From positions 608,891 through 665,977 of the forward strand of contig NW_019091397.1 in the NCBI RefSeq assembly GCF_001949145.1: 57,087 bases of DNA. Reading direction: 5' to 3'. The notes beneath the pieces were generated by a model. It was not told where the DNA came from. It worked only from the letters and a program-made list of their open reading frames with translations, and ran no database searches. Position 1 is the stretch's first letter; the number at the start of each line of letters is the position of its first letter. Origin of the DNA: Acanthaster planci (lineage: Eukaryota; Echinodermata; Asteroidea; Valvatida; Acanthasteridae). A program made the translations under genes and the position numbers. Shown here piece by piece: positions 34,401 through 46,400 of this stretch.

Positions 34401-37400
34401 GATCCATACCACACCAACCCTATGTATACTTGCAGAGGAGTACAGATTTTTGGCAAGGCACTTGGTTCAACGGACATTCACGCTTGAATTCATCAAATAT
34501 GAAGATCGCCGCTGTCACCACTGCACAAGGAATCGTGTCCACGCCATAAAACTCATGACATTTCTACGTGAATATGGTGGAAGTCATCTTTTTACTCCGA
34601 AGGTGTCTCAGCGTCACAAAGGCCATTATGAGCCATGGCGTGAGTTGGCATCTCAAGCACTTTCAGGAAAGCTGGAGAAAGTAGCACTTGATCAAGGACT
34701 TGACAGCACATTCAAAGGAGATCGCACATGCAGCAACAGGTGTCACAAGGTCTTCAAGTCTGTAGCTGACAGGAAATACCACAGGAGACTTGCGCATACA
34801 TGCACATGAAGAGAAAGGCGCTTCAAAAACAAATGGCTCTTTTCAGAGCCACACAAGTTCAAAAAAGAGATTTGCTTCTTGGCATATATTTGAATAAGGT
34901 TGGAATACATTTTTTAAAAAAGGGTCATACCTCCTCTTGCATGTTTATTCCACCACCCCCAACCTTCCCAGTAATAATGTAGCAAGATAATGGTCCTTGG
35001 AACAGAATTTCAAATTTTATGGTCAAAATTCAGTTTTTCATCTAGTGCATGACATTGCAAAAGCATAACATTCCTTTTTTGGCTTTTTTCACCAAAAGTC
35101 AGTACACATGCATGCCAATGCATCGAAACTCCACGTATGATGTCGTAACAACCTTCCCAGTCATACGTAGCAAGATAATGGTCCTTGGAACAGAATTTCA
35201 AATTGTATGGGCAAAATTCAGTTCTTCTGAATCATGCGTCATGATTCTCCAAAGGAAGGAGGTACGTGTACATTGTGCAACCTTTATTATTATTGTTTTC
35301 CTCATAACTGTTGTTTTTTTGGCCGTTATTATAGGAATGGGTCTCACTTTTGTTTTACTATTCCCGTCTTGGTTAGATTTATACTTTTTTGTGGACTTAT
35401 GGGCCCCTATGAGTATATGGCATATAATGCTCTGAGCTGTGGCTGAGATCTGGAAACTGGGCTTTACGTCTTGTTCACTAGACACGAGGCCTAATCCGCT
35501 TACATCAGGCTTGTGTTTAACACTGGAGGTTGGCTGGCAATCGGTCCCTACGCTAACCACACATCTTTTGCTGTGCGCATTTGAAATGCTGGCGTGTGTA
35601 CAAGAGCAGACAGGCTTCGTACTGGCCAAAGAGGCTGTTTCTACTGGTCGAGGATCAAAGCGGCCAGAAAACGGCCGGGCATGCCCAGCTGGTGTATCAA
35701 CCGGCCAAGGAAGGACATCCCGCCTAAGCATCCTTGAGGTCTATGGGGAACGTCCAAGCCGGAATGGAAAATGAGTGAAGAACTGTGTGGAGTGTCTCCA
35801 TCCAGAAGCGCTTGGGATGAAGGAACTGATTGAGCAGCCTTAGGTTGAGAATTGGTCTCCATTTTCCCACATCTTTTTTGGAGTTAGAAAAAAGGTGGAC
35901 CAGAAACCTCTGCGGGCATGGAGCGTGGGAACTGGAACAATAGCCCATTTCTGCAGTAGGGTTGCGATTTCCGACTCCAAAGCCTCGCGTTCAGACTGAT
36001 TTATGGGTATTTGGGTCGGCCGCAGTACTGTGTTGGACGGAGGGGCACTCGTGAACTTGAGACGGTAACCGTGAAGGTGAGTATCGAGAACCCATCTGTC
36101 CGACGTTATCTCCCCCCAGAACCCTGCAAAAGTTAGAAGAGGGCTGCCAACGGGTTTGAGATTGACGACCGAATGAGGGGTAAAGTAGACACCTACGCTG
36201 ACCCCCGAAAGACCGGGGGGGGGCATGCAACACCACGCTGGGCACTGGAGGAAGCTGGGGCTGAGTAGCATGTCTGTTCCCAGGTAGGTTACAAACTGTC
36301 AATGAGCATGCCTAGGAGGCCCCGCAGGACAGTGTGTTAGAGGAGCAGAACGATGTGGAGGTCTCGGGGAGCCGAAGGAGAAACAAGGGGGCAAGAGTCA
36401 GTCAGCTGATGAATGGAGATCTTCCGAGCATTATCAATCAGCTTGACCTCACTTTCAAGGAGAGAAGTAAACTGGCCCACAAAGATATCTTTATCAAACA
36501 GAGTGAGGCTCTTGAGGGCAGAATTAACTGACTCATGGGGAATATTCATATCAAGAATAGCCGATTCCTTACAGGATGCCGTAGCCAAAAGAGATGCCCT
36601 AGCAAACTGCTTGAGCCCCGTGAGCAAAGAATCGACGAGACAGTGAAAGGCCAAAGTCACAAACTAGGGAGAAATATCAGAGCCCTCCTCACACACCCAG
36701 GACAAAAATTCGGTAAGGAGGAGAAGAAAGGACATGCAGCTCATACCCGAGCGAGCAGCACAGTCAGTATCTTTTAAAGCTGTCTCCATCCGCTGAAGAT
36801 TCATATCTTGGATACTTTGGAAGACTTGCCCATGTTCGGAAAAATCTTATCTCTGGCCACGTCTGGAAAATCTGGCACCGAGAGATAGTGATCATAATCA
36901 CCTCATGGAAACTTGAAAAAGCAGCATGGACGATAGCCTGAAGTTCACCGCTTAACCTTAGCCAGTTTATCCATAGGGTTTATGCAAGAGCAGTCAAATT
37001 CCGGGAAGTGAGGAAAAGATGACGACTCTCCTGGCAAATGAAGCTTGAGTGAAGGGTACCCCCGTCGTCAGTAAGTGATGGGGTAGGCAGCCCCAGAACA
37101 TGTATCATTTTTCACTGTAAAAGACATTGGCGAGACTCGGTGGGCGAAAGATCGTTCACCAAAAGTGGCTCATCTTCGTCCAGAGATTGGCCAGAGCCAG
37201 AAATATCCGATGAAAGATCAGGGCCAGAAGCGAAGCCCACCGTACGACCACCATGGGCTGAGCTGACCCCATATGGTGAGAGACACCGGATGTGTTGTAG
37301 CAGACATCGCCAGACAAGTTCCGATATGGACTCAGAAAGGGCCCATAGCGTATCCTTGGTCGAGAGGAAGCTAGAGCCTCTCGAAGCACAATGCTTCTTC

Positions 37401-40400
37401 TTTAGGTGTTTAGAAGAATAATGTGAGGAAGATGAAGCCTCAGATGATTTGCGTTTCTTCCACGAGCAATTCCCTGACTCAGACTGCCGGGAAGAAGGTT
37501 GGCCGGAAGGAGGCTCAGGCTGCGTGCCCACAGGAAACGGGTCAGAGATAGCCAGAGGCCAAAAACCCCGAAGGCAAAGCAAGCCTAAAGGTTCGGGGGA
37601 GACAGCCCAGCGGGAGGAGGAGTGAGGCTACCAGAGGATCCAACCCAGGTACCAAAACCAAAAGCAAACCGTTGGCTGGCCGAGAACGGGACCAACCCGC
37701 CGATTTCTTGGTCACCGAACACGAACGAGAAACCATAAATATAGGGGTATACCAACCACTACACAGGCTTTGTGACGTATAATGTGGAGTGGGCGGAGCC
37801 ACACCAAACCACCGTGAGTTTCAAGAGGAATGATCTGAGCTACAGTGCACGCAACCAGCAAGGTAGTCTCATACCAAAGATAAGCACTCCATCAACACTC
37901 ATTAGTGGGCAGGATTGAGCACACCCCGGAACTAAGGGCTGGGCAGATGGACTGAGTGGGCAGAGATTGTACCTGCTGAAAAGCCGTTGTGACTATGAGT
38001 CACCCAGTAGCGCTCCCATGGGCTGACTCCGCCATGCCCCAGAAGGTCAGTGGGGGTGTGGGACGGGCTAAAGAGGCTCGAAGAGAAGGCCCGTAGGCAT
38101 GCAGCTGATCGACAGGATGTATCACCCCATACCAGGGGACCAGACAACAGCAGGGCTTCATTTTAATAAATACGAGGAGAACTAAAAATCGCTCTCCTTA
38201 ATTCACTTTGATTTAAGGAGAGTGATTAAAAATTGCTCTCCTTAAATCAACAAAGTGAATTAAGGGGAGCGATTTGCTCTCGCTTACAAAAACCAAGTTA
38301 ATGTTAAATCAATTGTAATTCTGTCCCCGGGACTTTCGAAAATGTAGCGGGGACGTACCCGGGGATGTCAAAAAAACAAAGTGCCCCATCGGCCGGGGCG
38401 ATAACGGGGACTTGCCCGGGGTTGTACAATGGCTGCCCTGCTGACCCGGGGTGATAGCAGGGACTTGGCGGGGGTTGTACAATTTGTTAAACCGTCTATT
38501 GGTAAAATTTTATAGCACTGAGCTTCGATATGAAATACAAAGTGTTTCTCCTACCCTGACAGATGAAAACCTGACAAAGATGATGCCTCATTTTGAGATC
38601 AGTGCATGCAAAATACAGACCTTTCTTTTTTTACAAACATTGTCGCCACTTTCTATGGACTGCTAAATGATTAAAACGTGTAATTTAATCTTTCAACCAA
38701 GTAGCACTGGTCACGAGTCTTTTGTTTTGGTGATACATTTCAAATCATTGGTTATCTTCTAGATCAATCTTCAATAAACGAATGAAGTGTTGTGATAATT
38801 GTTAATTGTCTCATGTGCTGGCCATGGCCACACGTACATAAAGAGCATTTCAATTGGTCAATTGGTCTCTACACAGCGCGTAACAAATTTTGCAATTGGA
38901 TGAATTTCTATAATTATTTTTGAGATGTCTGCAAAGAAAGATTGTAACGATTTGGGTCGTCGGCTCCCTGATTCCGGTGCTTCAGATATGCAGACGAATG
39001 TTTTGCCAAAGTTTGGGATAATTATAGCAGCTGCCCCTTGCTTTGCTTTATTTCGGTGGCATTTTACCTGCACTTACGGCGATTGACTCGATGTCATCTT
39101 AGCAATGACCCAGAAGAGTATGGGACTTTTAGAAATTAATTTATTAATGATTAATTTTTCATTGTACGGTTGTTGTGACACAACCCCGCATGCTGGGGCA
39201 TGTCATAACTTGAATGCCCAGCCAGGGAATACAAAAAGGTGCCCCGCCCTGGCCTGGCAAATTACGGGGACTTGGCCAGGACTATCACGATGGCCCTGTT
39301 TTATCTGCCCCACTAAGTCCCCGCTAGTCCCGGGTCCCCTGGGGCCGGGATTACAATTGACAGGTGCATAACTTGACTAGTCTCCTCACTCGCCCGCCAA
39401 TCCATTTCACCACTACAGGGGCTCTGAATTTACTGCGCATGTGCATCCTTTCTTTTTGGTATTTTAAAACATATTGCACATCCACTGCAGACTGTATTCA
39501 TCATCCCTTCCTGCGCTCACAATACTACTTTGACCACTGCATTTTTGTATAGAACACCGGGCACATTACCCGCCAGAGACTTTTTCTTTCCTGTGGCATA
39601 CTTTCTGTTCTCGACAAGCGAACATTGTTCTCACGTTCAAACCACACGAACACGCAACAGGATCACACACCATCCTCCAGCCACGACAGGGTTTTTCACA
39701 AACTCACTTCTGCTGTTCACAAACGGCCGAGAACGTCACGGTAGCGCCTGAACTCGACCCGTTCTGGGAGAGAGGTCGGCCGGGCGCGGCCACGTGCGTC
39801 CATGGAATTCCATAGGTTTGCCCACACGCACTAGGCCCGCACACATGCGCTATCACGTTAGTGTGTTGCGACGCGGGATTCATCAAGCACGCGCGTACAA
39901 CTCAAAGACTTTGATCCCCAGCCCTTGTGTTTAAATACATTCAATTTTTGGACTCGTTTGCTACTGTCGACCCAACGAGAGTCAAGGGGCTTGTCTTAAA
40001 TCAACATCTGCTGGTTTGAAATTTTTAAGGAGCGCTTTTTTTTGCTCTCCTTGGAAAACATTAAGGAGCGCAGAGGAGCGCGAGTGTGATCACGCTCTTT
40101 TAAAATGAAAAAATGCTGCGAGTTGTGAAGAAACTCAAAGAGCGCACTCGCAATGCAGGTATCGCACGGTCATACCCCGAACCGACTGGAAGGATATAGT
40201 AAAGCTACGCACTGTCCTATTTCCGAGGTTAGCAAGGACCAAAAACGCTGCACAACTGTCCTTACCAACCAGGCCCACGAACGGGCAAATACTGTACTCG
40301 GAGCGGGGTTAGAAGCACAACTCTGACATTTTCCTTCTCTGAGCTAATCTAATGCACAAAAAGAGAGAGAGAGAAGCACAGCGAAAGAAATGCCGAAATC

Positions 40401-43400
40401 TCTGGCAAAACCCAACAGGAATAAGAACAAAAAAATTCAGAATAACAAGACAACCACTTTCAAGAAATTTTTTTGCTTTATTTTGAACAAATAAACAAGG
40501 TCATCGAGAAATGACACCAAAACCACAGGTAAGGAAGAAAAAATTCTCGAAATTTTCAGAGCCGGACAAAAACACGTCCGATAGTAATGGTGCTAAGAAA
40601 AAGAGAAAGAACATGGCAGCTGCCTTTGCGGGAGTCAAGCGAGTGAGGGCGTACTGCTGGTGATCAAGAATTTAGCGAATGGAAGTAATGCATATGTATT
40701 GGTAATCTGTGTAGGTTGCAAGCAGTAGACTTAAAGCTTAGTATTGGTATTCTGCTTTTTCATCAAGTCCTTCCTGTGCCAGCGTTGCTGGTAACTGCAT
40801 TATTGACAGCATCTTTTTCTGAAAGTTCAAGCTAAAATTGACATGGCAAACCCACTTTAGTGCTGCTGATGTCATAAACAAGATTATTCTCATCATAGTA
40901 GTGACAAGAACTGATCATCAGTGTTGTTGTTGGTAGAAAACACAACAACACTCAGACTCCAAGGCTCAGAGGCCTCATTACTGTGTATGTACTACAGCAG
41001 CAATCTTAACTATTCCAACTCCCAAGTTCTATGTCACAATTTTAAGGAATGGCTAAATGATACCGACAACTTTTGTTTTTTTTGTTTGTCTTCCAGAAAG
41101 TGTGCAAGTTTTTCTCGCATTCAAAGTAAAGACACCTTGTCTGTGTGATATATATGGGTCTACTCCACAACATAAGACATATTGCAGAGAAAAAACTCCA
41201 ACCTGGATTGTACATGTAATCAAATAGGCACTGGGTAAAATATCCTTAAAGCAGCCCTTTCAGGGCAAAGTGCTACTCAATGAGAATTTAAGAGGTAAGA
41301 TGTTCATGGTAACATATCATCCATGTATCCCGTCTCACTAACCGTAACACTCCTCAGTCCTCCAACAGGAGAAGGATTGAGGAGGGTTAGGGCTAAATAT
41401 TGTACCAGTTCTCATACTATTCAGTGCAGCATATACTACAAGGCATATTGGTTTTGTAATCTATAGGGCATGCTGACGTCAATATAGATGAATGTAGTTT
41501 ACTTCATCAAACGTTACAAACACTCAAAAGAAACAAAGGAGTTTTCCTGTTGTCAGTGGTAAGACCTCATTTTCATTCTGTCCTCTGCGGTAAGTACCTG
41601 CACTTCATTTAAATATGGAGAATATTATTTTACAGGACCAAAAGGAAATCACAGATTGTGCAGACTTCTATCACCTGCCAACCAAAAATTGCTCTTGGTA
41701 CCCTAAATCTCTTTTCTCAACTTTCAAAAAAGACTTACTGAAGAAGAAATAACCTAGCATATATCATGCTGTGTCAATTTTTTTTCACAGAGAGTGAAAC
41801 ACTGAGAGCCTGTTTATTTCACCTGGATCTGAATCAGTGACCCAGAGCGGGTTCACTCTATCCAGAATGTGGGTTCTGGTGTCAGTGAACCATTGTCAGA
41901 TCACCGATTGCGATCTGGATCCATGCAATACATAACACATGGTCTCTTCACCATTTGTCGCCGGGGTTTCCGGTGCCGGACACATATTCTTTACAAGCGT
42001 GGCTGGGGTCTCCGAAATCAGACACAGGGAACTGGGCCTCGTAGCAAAAGACCATACTCATAAAAAAGACAAGCCTGCTGGGCATTACCGACATTTTTTC
42101 ACTCTCAATAGTGGAGATAATCCAGCCTTGTTTTGAAACAGTATATGACTGTTTTGGGGATTTAGCGTGAGTGAATTACCAACAGGGACAAAAGCTCTTC
42201 ACCACCGCAGTGATGAGCCACACAGTACCGCTGCACGCTAATCTGGCCCTATTGAAAAGAGGTCAGCAGTACACTGTGCCAGTTGCATGAACAAAAGAAA
42301 ATCACATAAACCACAAAATCTGGGCTCTTTTTACAATGCAGCAGGCTTGGCTGAAATACTCCTACATCAACAGATGTTGTCTGTCAGATTAGAGTAAAAA
42401 CCAGATGGTCCTTCGTGTGGGTGTAAGTGTCCAGTAAATGAAGATAGGAATTTTTAAAGAATTTTGAAAACAGAAAAAAATGATAATTATCCCGGCCCAG
42501 CATCATCAACATTGATAACTACCACCGGCTTGAAGTGGTTAATGAAATGAAAATGAACCAGGAATCTTTGAAGACTTTACAATACCTGCTCATTAGCATC
42601 CTGCACAGCTTTCATCGTGACCTGCACAGGTTTCATGTTATGGAAGAACGTCTTCAATATCTTGCCTATCTGCCCATCCACATTTGTGCTTGTGTTCTCC
42701 TGGCTATTTGATGATTCCACATTATGGGACAAAGAACGCTCTCTGGGATGAATGTTTCGTGGATTTCCATAATTTGGATCTATGGAGAAATAATGCAAAA
42801 CGTAATCTTCCATTAATTGTCTTCCTGGAATTGGTAAAAAAAATTGAATGTAAAATTCTTGTCTTGTACTGATGTCTTGTGGTTATACANNNNNNNNNNN
42901 NNNNNNNNNNNNNNNNNNNNNNNNNNNNNNNNNNNNNNNNNNNNNNNNNNNNNNNNNNNNNNNNNNNNNNNNNNNNNNNNNNNNNNNNNNNNNNNNNNNN
43001 NNNNNNNNNNNNNNNNNNNNNNNNNNNNNNNNNNNNNNNNNNNNNNNNNNNNNNNNNNNNNNNNNNNNNNNNNNNNNNNNNNNNNNNNNNNNNNNNNNNN
43101 NNNNNNNNNNNNNNNNNNNNNNNNNNNNNNNNNNNNNNNNNNNNNNNNNNNNNNNNNNNNNNNNNNNNNNNNNNNNNNNNNNNNNNNNNNNNNNNNNNNN
43201 NNNNNNNNNNNNNNNNNNNNNNNNNNNNNNNNNNNNNNNNNNNNNNNNNNNNNNNNNNNNNNNNNNNNNNNNNNNCCCCAACCAACCCAACCAACCCAAC
43301 TAACCCAACCAACCAACCAACCAACCAACCAACAAACAAACAACCCAACACCCCAACAAACAAACACCCCAATGTACAAATGTACAAATGTCAGTAGAGT

Positions 43401-46400
43401 ATGTCACTACTAAATGATCATTTTCATTTTTCTTTCGTTACTTGGATGACTATGGCCCAATGACCTGACAACAGTTGACTAGTTTGCACTTCAACTTCAC
43501 TGCACATGCACTATAACATGCATCACAAACAAACCACAAATCAACCACGGGTCTTAGATCAATCTTACCCCATGTTGTGCTTACATATATCCATGGCTTT
43601 ATGGATGTAGCAAACTGGAACCATTGCTGTATGCTGGTGATGAGTTTGGTATGAGTCCAATAATCTCACGGTCTCCAACGTGGGAGTGCTTGCATTCTAT
43701 TTTCACCCGCTGAAACTCGCGACTCGGATTTAAAAACAAAAGTTGAGCCCATGCATGGTGCATTTTGGCTTGTGTTGAGCAATCCACTGACACTCATCTG
43801 GAAACATGTTGTGGCCCACTACCTGCTGTAGGCCCGTCTGGGGCAAATGCATAATTTCGTGCAGATGAAGTAAGTGGTTCCACTCGCAACTTGTCCACAA
43901 CTTGAATTCAAATGAGCTCTGACAAGGGCATTCCCTTATTACTGTTCATTCCTTGTTACGTAACTGAGACCTGACCTGTGACTGACTTCACCACGGAACT
44001 GCTATCCCTGGTTGTCATAAATAAGACTCCTGAATGATATCAGGGCTACTTCAAAAATGATGTCATGGCTACTTCAAAGCACAAGTATTGCTCAAGTTGA
44101 CCTGGGAAGCTACATTCATCTTGACAAAACATGCATATTCTCCAATTGTTAGACTTTATACCAACATTAAATTTACCTTGCTCAAAACAACTGACACTTT
44201 ACAAAATCATCGTAGTTGTGTGACTGGAATCATTTCGCAGGGGAACTCTTGGGGTTTCTTGGAGAAGGCACTCAGTGGCTTTAGTGACAGCTTTCAACAA
44301 AACTGTCCTTTTTCATCTATGCCCCGAGGAAGAGGGTAATGCCCTAAGTTATACCACCGAATCCCAGTAACACTCCTGTACTTGTGCACATTTCACTTGT
44401 ATCAACTTACCAGATCCAGCCCTGATCCTGCCTGATAGATCCACTGACTGATGATGTTTCCTAACCTTCTTCACTCTCTCATTCTCCTTCATCAGACTGC
44501 GATTGAGTATTGCCTGCTTCCGAAGATCATCAGCAAACTCTCTACCTGACTGAATAACAGCAACAAATGATACATTCGAAGTCATAATTTGTGTGCTGCG
44601 GGGAATGCTGCAGGTGTTCTTTAAACTTTTCTCAAACTTAAGCTTAACAATCTTGCATTGAAATGCCATTAATGGCCTTCCATCTCAATTAAGTTCCATG
44701 TTGTGCTAGAGAAACATCCAATATTTCCAAGACACATGACCCTTCAAAATGATCACACACAACAAAAATATAGTTTTGTTCCTTGGCCCGCCATAGGCAT
44801 TTTCACTTGATTTGCATAATTGGTGTGCCACTGCAATGCCCCACTCATACAATTTGATTCACGGAATCATTCAACCATTTCCCTATATAACATGAACGGC
44901 CTTCCGGCCTAACCATTCAGGTGAAGCCACACACACCGAGCAATTACACAGTTTTCCTTACTTGTTTCATTTCCCGCGTTTTCCAATTCTTTATTGCTAA
45001 AACCCATCCCCGTCCCACCCCGAGGAGTTCATATGTCATATTTCTTTTCCTCGTTGCAGTTTCCCTTTCCGAAACCCCCTTGTTTTATTGTCAGGCATGC
45101 CAGCTTTTGAGTCGTGCTTCTCCTGCGTCAGGGCATTGGTCCCGTAACTGCCCCTTCTCCTTTGGCTCCAGCACCTACTCTTGCAACCGGCCAAAACCAA
45201 CAGCAAGCCCAGCCGTCCCTTTCTCTGGTTACAGACCTTTCACCTGGCATGCACCATCTTTTCAAAAAGCCCTGCTCAGTCATCCCGGAATTGCTTCCGC
45301 CGAGTCTTTCGACACAGGCAGCAGAAATAACAGCCCGCCGATTTGTCCCAAATTTGACGACGTTTTGAAGGTACATTGTCCATGTAGATCCTCAGAACCG
45401 TCATTTTTGCAGTCCGATGATTTACCAATTAAAGGAAGGTTAAGACAACATATTAAATTTTGGCGTGATATGGGTGCTCCTAGTATGACTTTGTCAATCG
45501 TTGAAAATGGTTATGTAATTCCTTTCGTAGAAGAACCTCCGACTTTGTTTCTCCGTAATAACAAATCTGCCCTACGCCAGGCTGCTTTCGTGACAGATTC
45601 TGTAGAATTGTTGGCTTCTAACCGCATTGTAGAGAAATCTCATCCCTCCTCTGTTGTCAGCCCTTTATCTGTTTCATGTTCAGCTGCAAAAACAGTCTTA
45701 TCCTTGATCTCAGTGTTCTCAATACTTACATTGCTAAAAACACTTTAAATTAGATGACTGGAAGTTAAGTATTCAGTATCTTTCGCCCAATGCTCTCATG
45801 GTATCTTTTGATTTAAAGTCAGGCTACCACCATTTCGACATCGCTTCCATCTCTCAGAGATATTTAGGTTTTTCTTGGAGCATTCACGGGGTAGACAGAT
45901 ATTTTGAATTCACCGTCTTACCTTTTGGCTTAACAACTGCTCCTTACATATTCACTAACGCTCTTAAACTGTTAGTTTCTCATTGGCAGTCCTGTGGTAT
46001 TCTGATAGCTCTCTATCTGGATGATGGTTTTATTGTCGTTCCACATTCCGAGCACTCCTCTGACCATTTCAGACAGCTTTAGGCATCGCTAATCACGTAT
46101 GCTCTATCTCTTAGAGGCAGGTTTTGTATACAACATATCCAAGAGCATTTGGAATTCTGCATCTTCCATCGACTGGCTGGTTATGAGATGGGATACCACG
46201 CGGGGTACTCTGCAGGTAAATGATCGTAGGATTGAAAAAATTAAGGCATCTATACAGTCCCTGTTCAAACAATTCGCGTCTCTAACTGTTAGGGACTTGC
46301 ATTCATTCGTAGGCTAAATCATTTCCTTGTCACCCGTGGTCGGCAATATTACAAGGTTGATGACTCGTAATTGATGATAATTGCTGCCTCCGCCAATATC

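Larger units (their letters stand above)
31018..40720 (-). mobile_element. DIRS-like retrotransposon A, truncated, with nested insertions
   Basis: From right to left (5' to 3' on the - strand): a 5' region (40720-37750) interrupted by DNA elements, a gag-like part (37800-36340), RT N-terminal part (36270-35720), an inserted block with a two-gene DNA unit (about 35720-32270), the RT end (32270-31900) and RNase H (31900-31018). No tyrosine recombinase follows; homology stops near 31018, so the 3' end is truncated. The right boundary is set from similarity to the 5' flank of element B and is approximate. Confidence 0.7.

Noticed and set aside
35198-35731. 177-codon - strand ORF
   Set aside because: No motif or codon signature; it straddles the junction of the DIRS RT and the inserted block.
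36334-37421. + strand ORFs (36334-36777, 37140-37421)
   Set aside because: Antisense shadows of the DIRS-A gag-like region.
42722-43413. ORFs of 138-221 codons across the second N run
   Set aside because: Mostly N and a CCAACC microsatellite; only the 42586-42779 part is a real exon.
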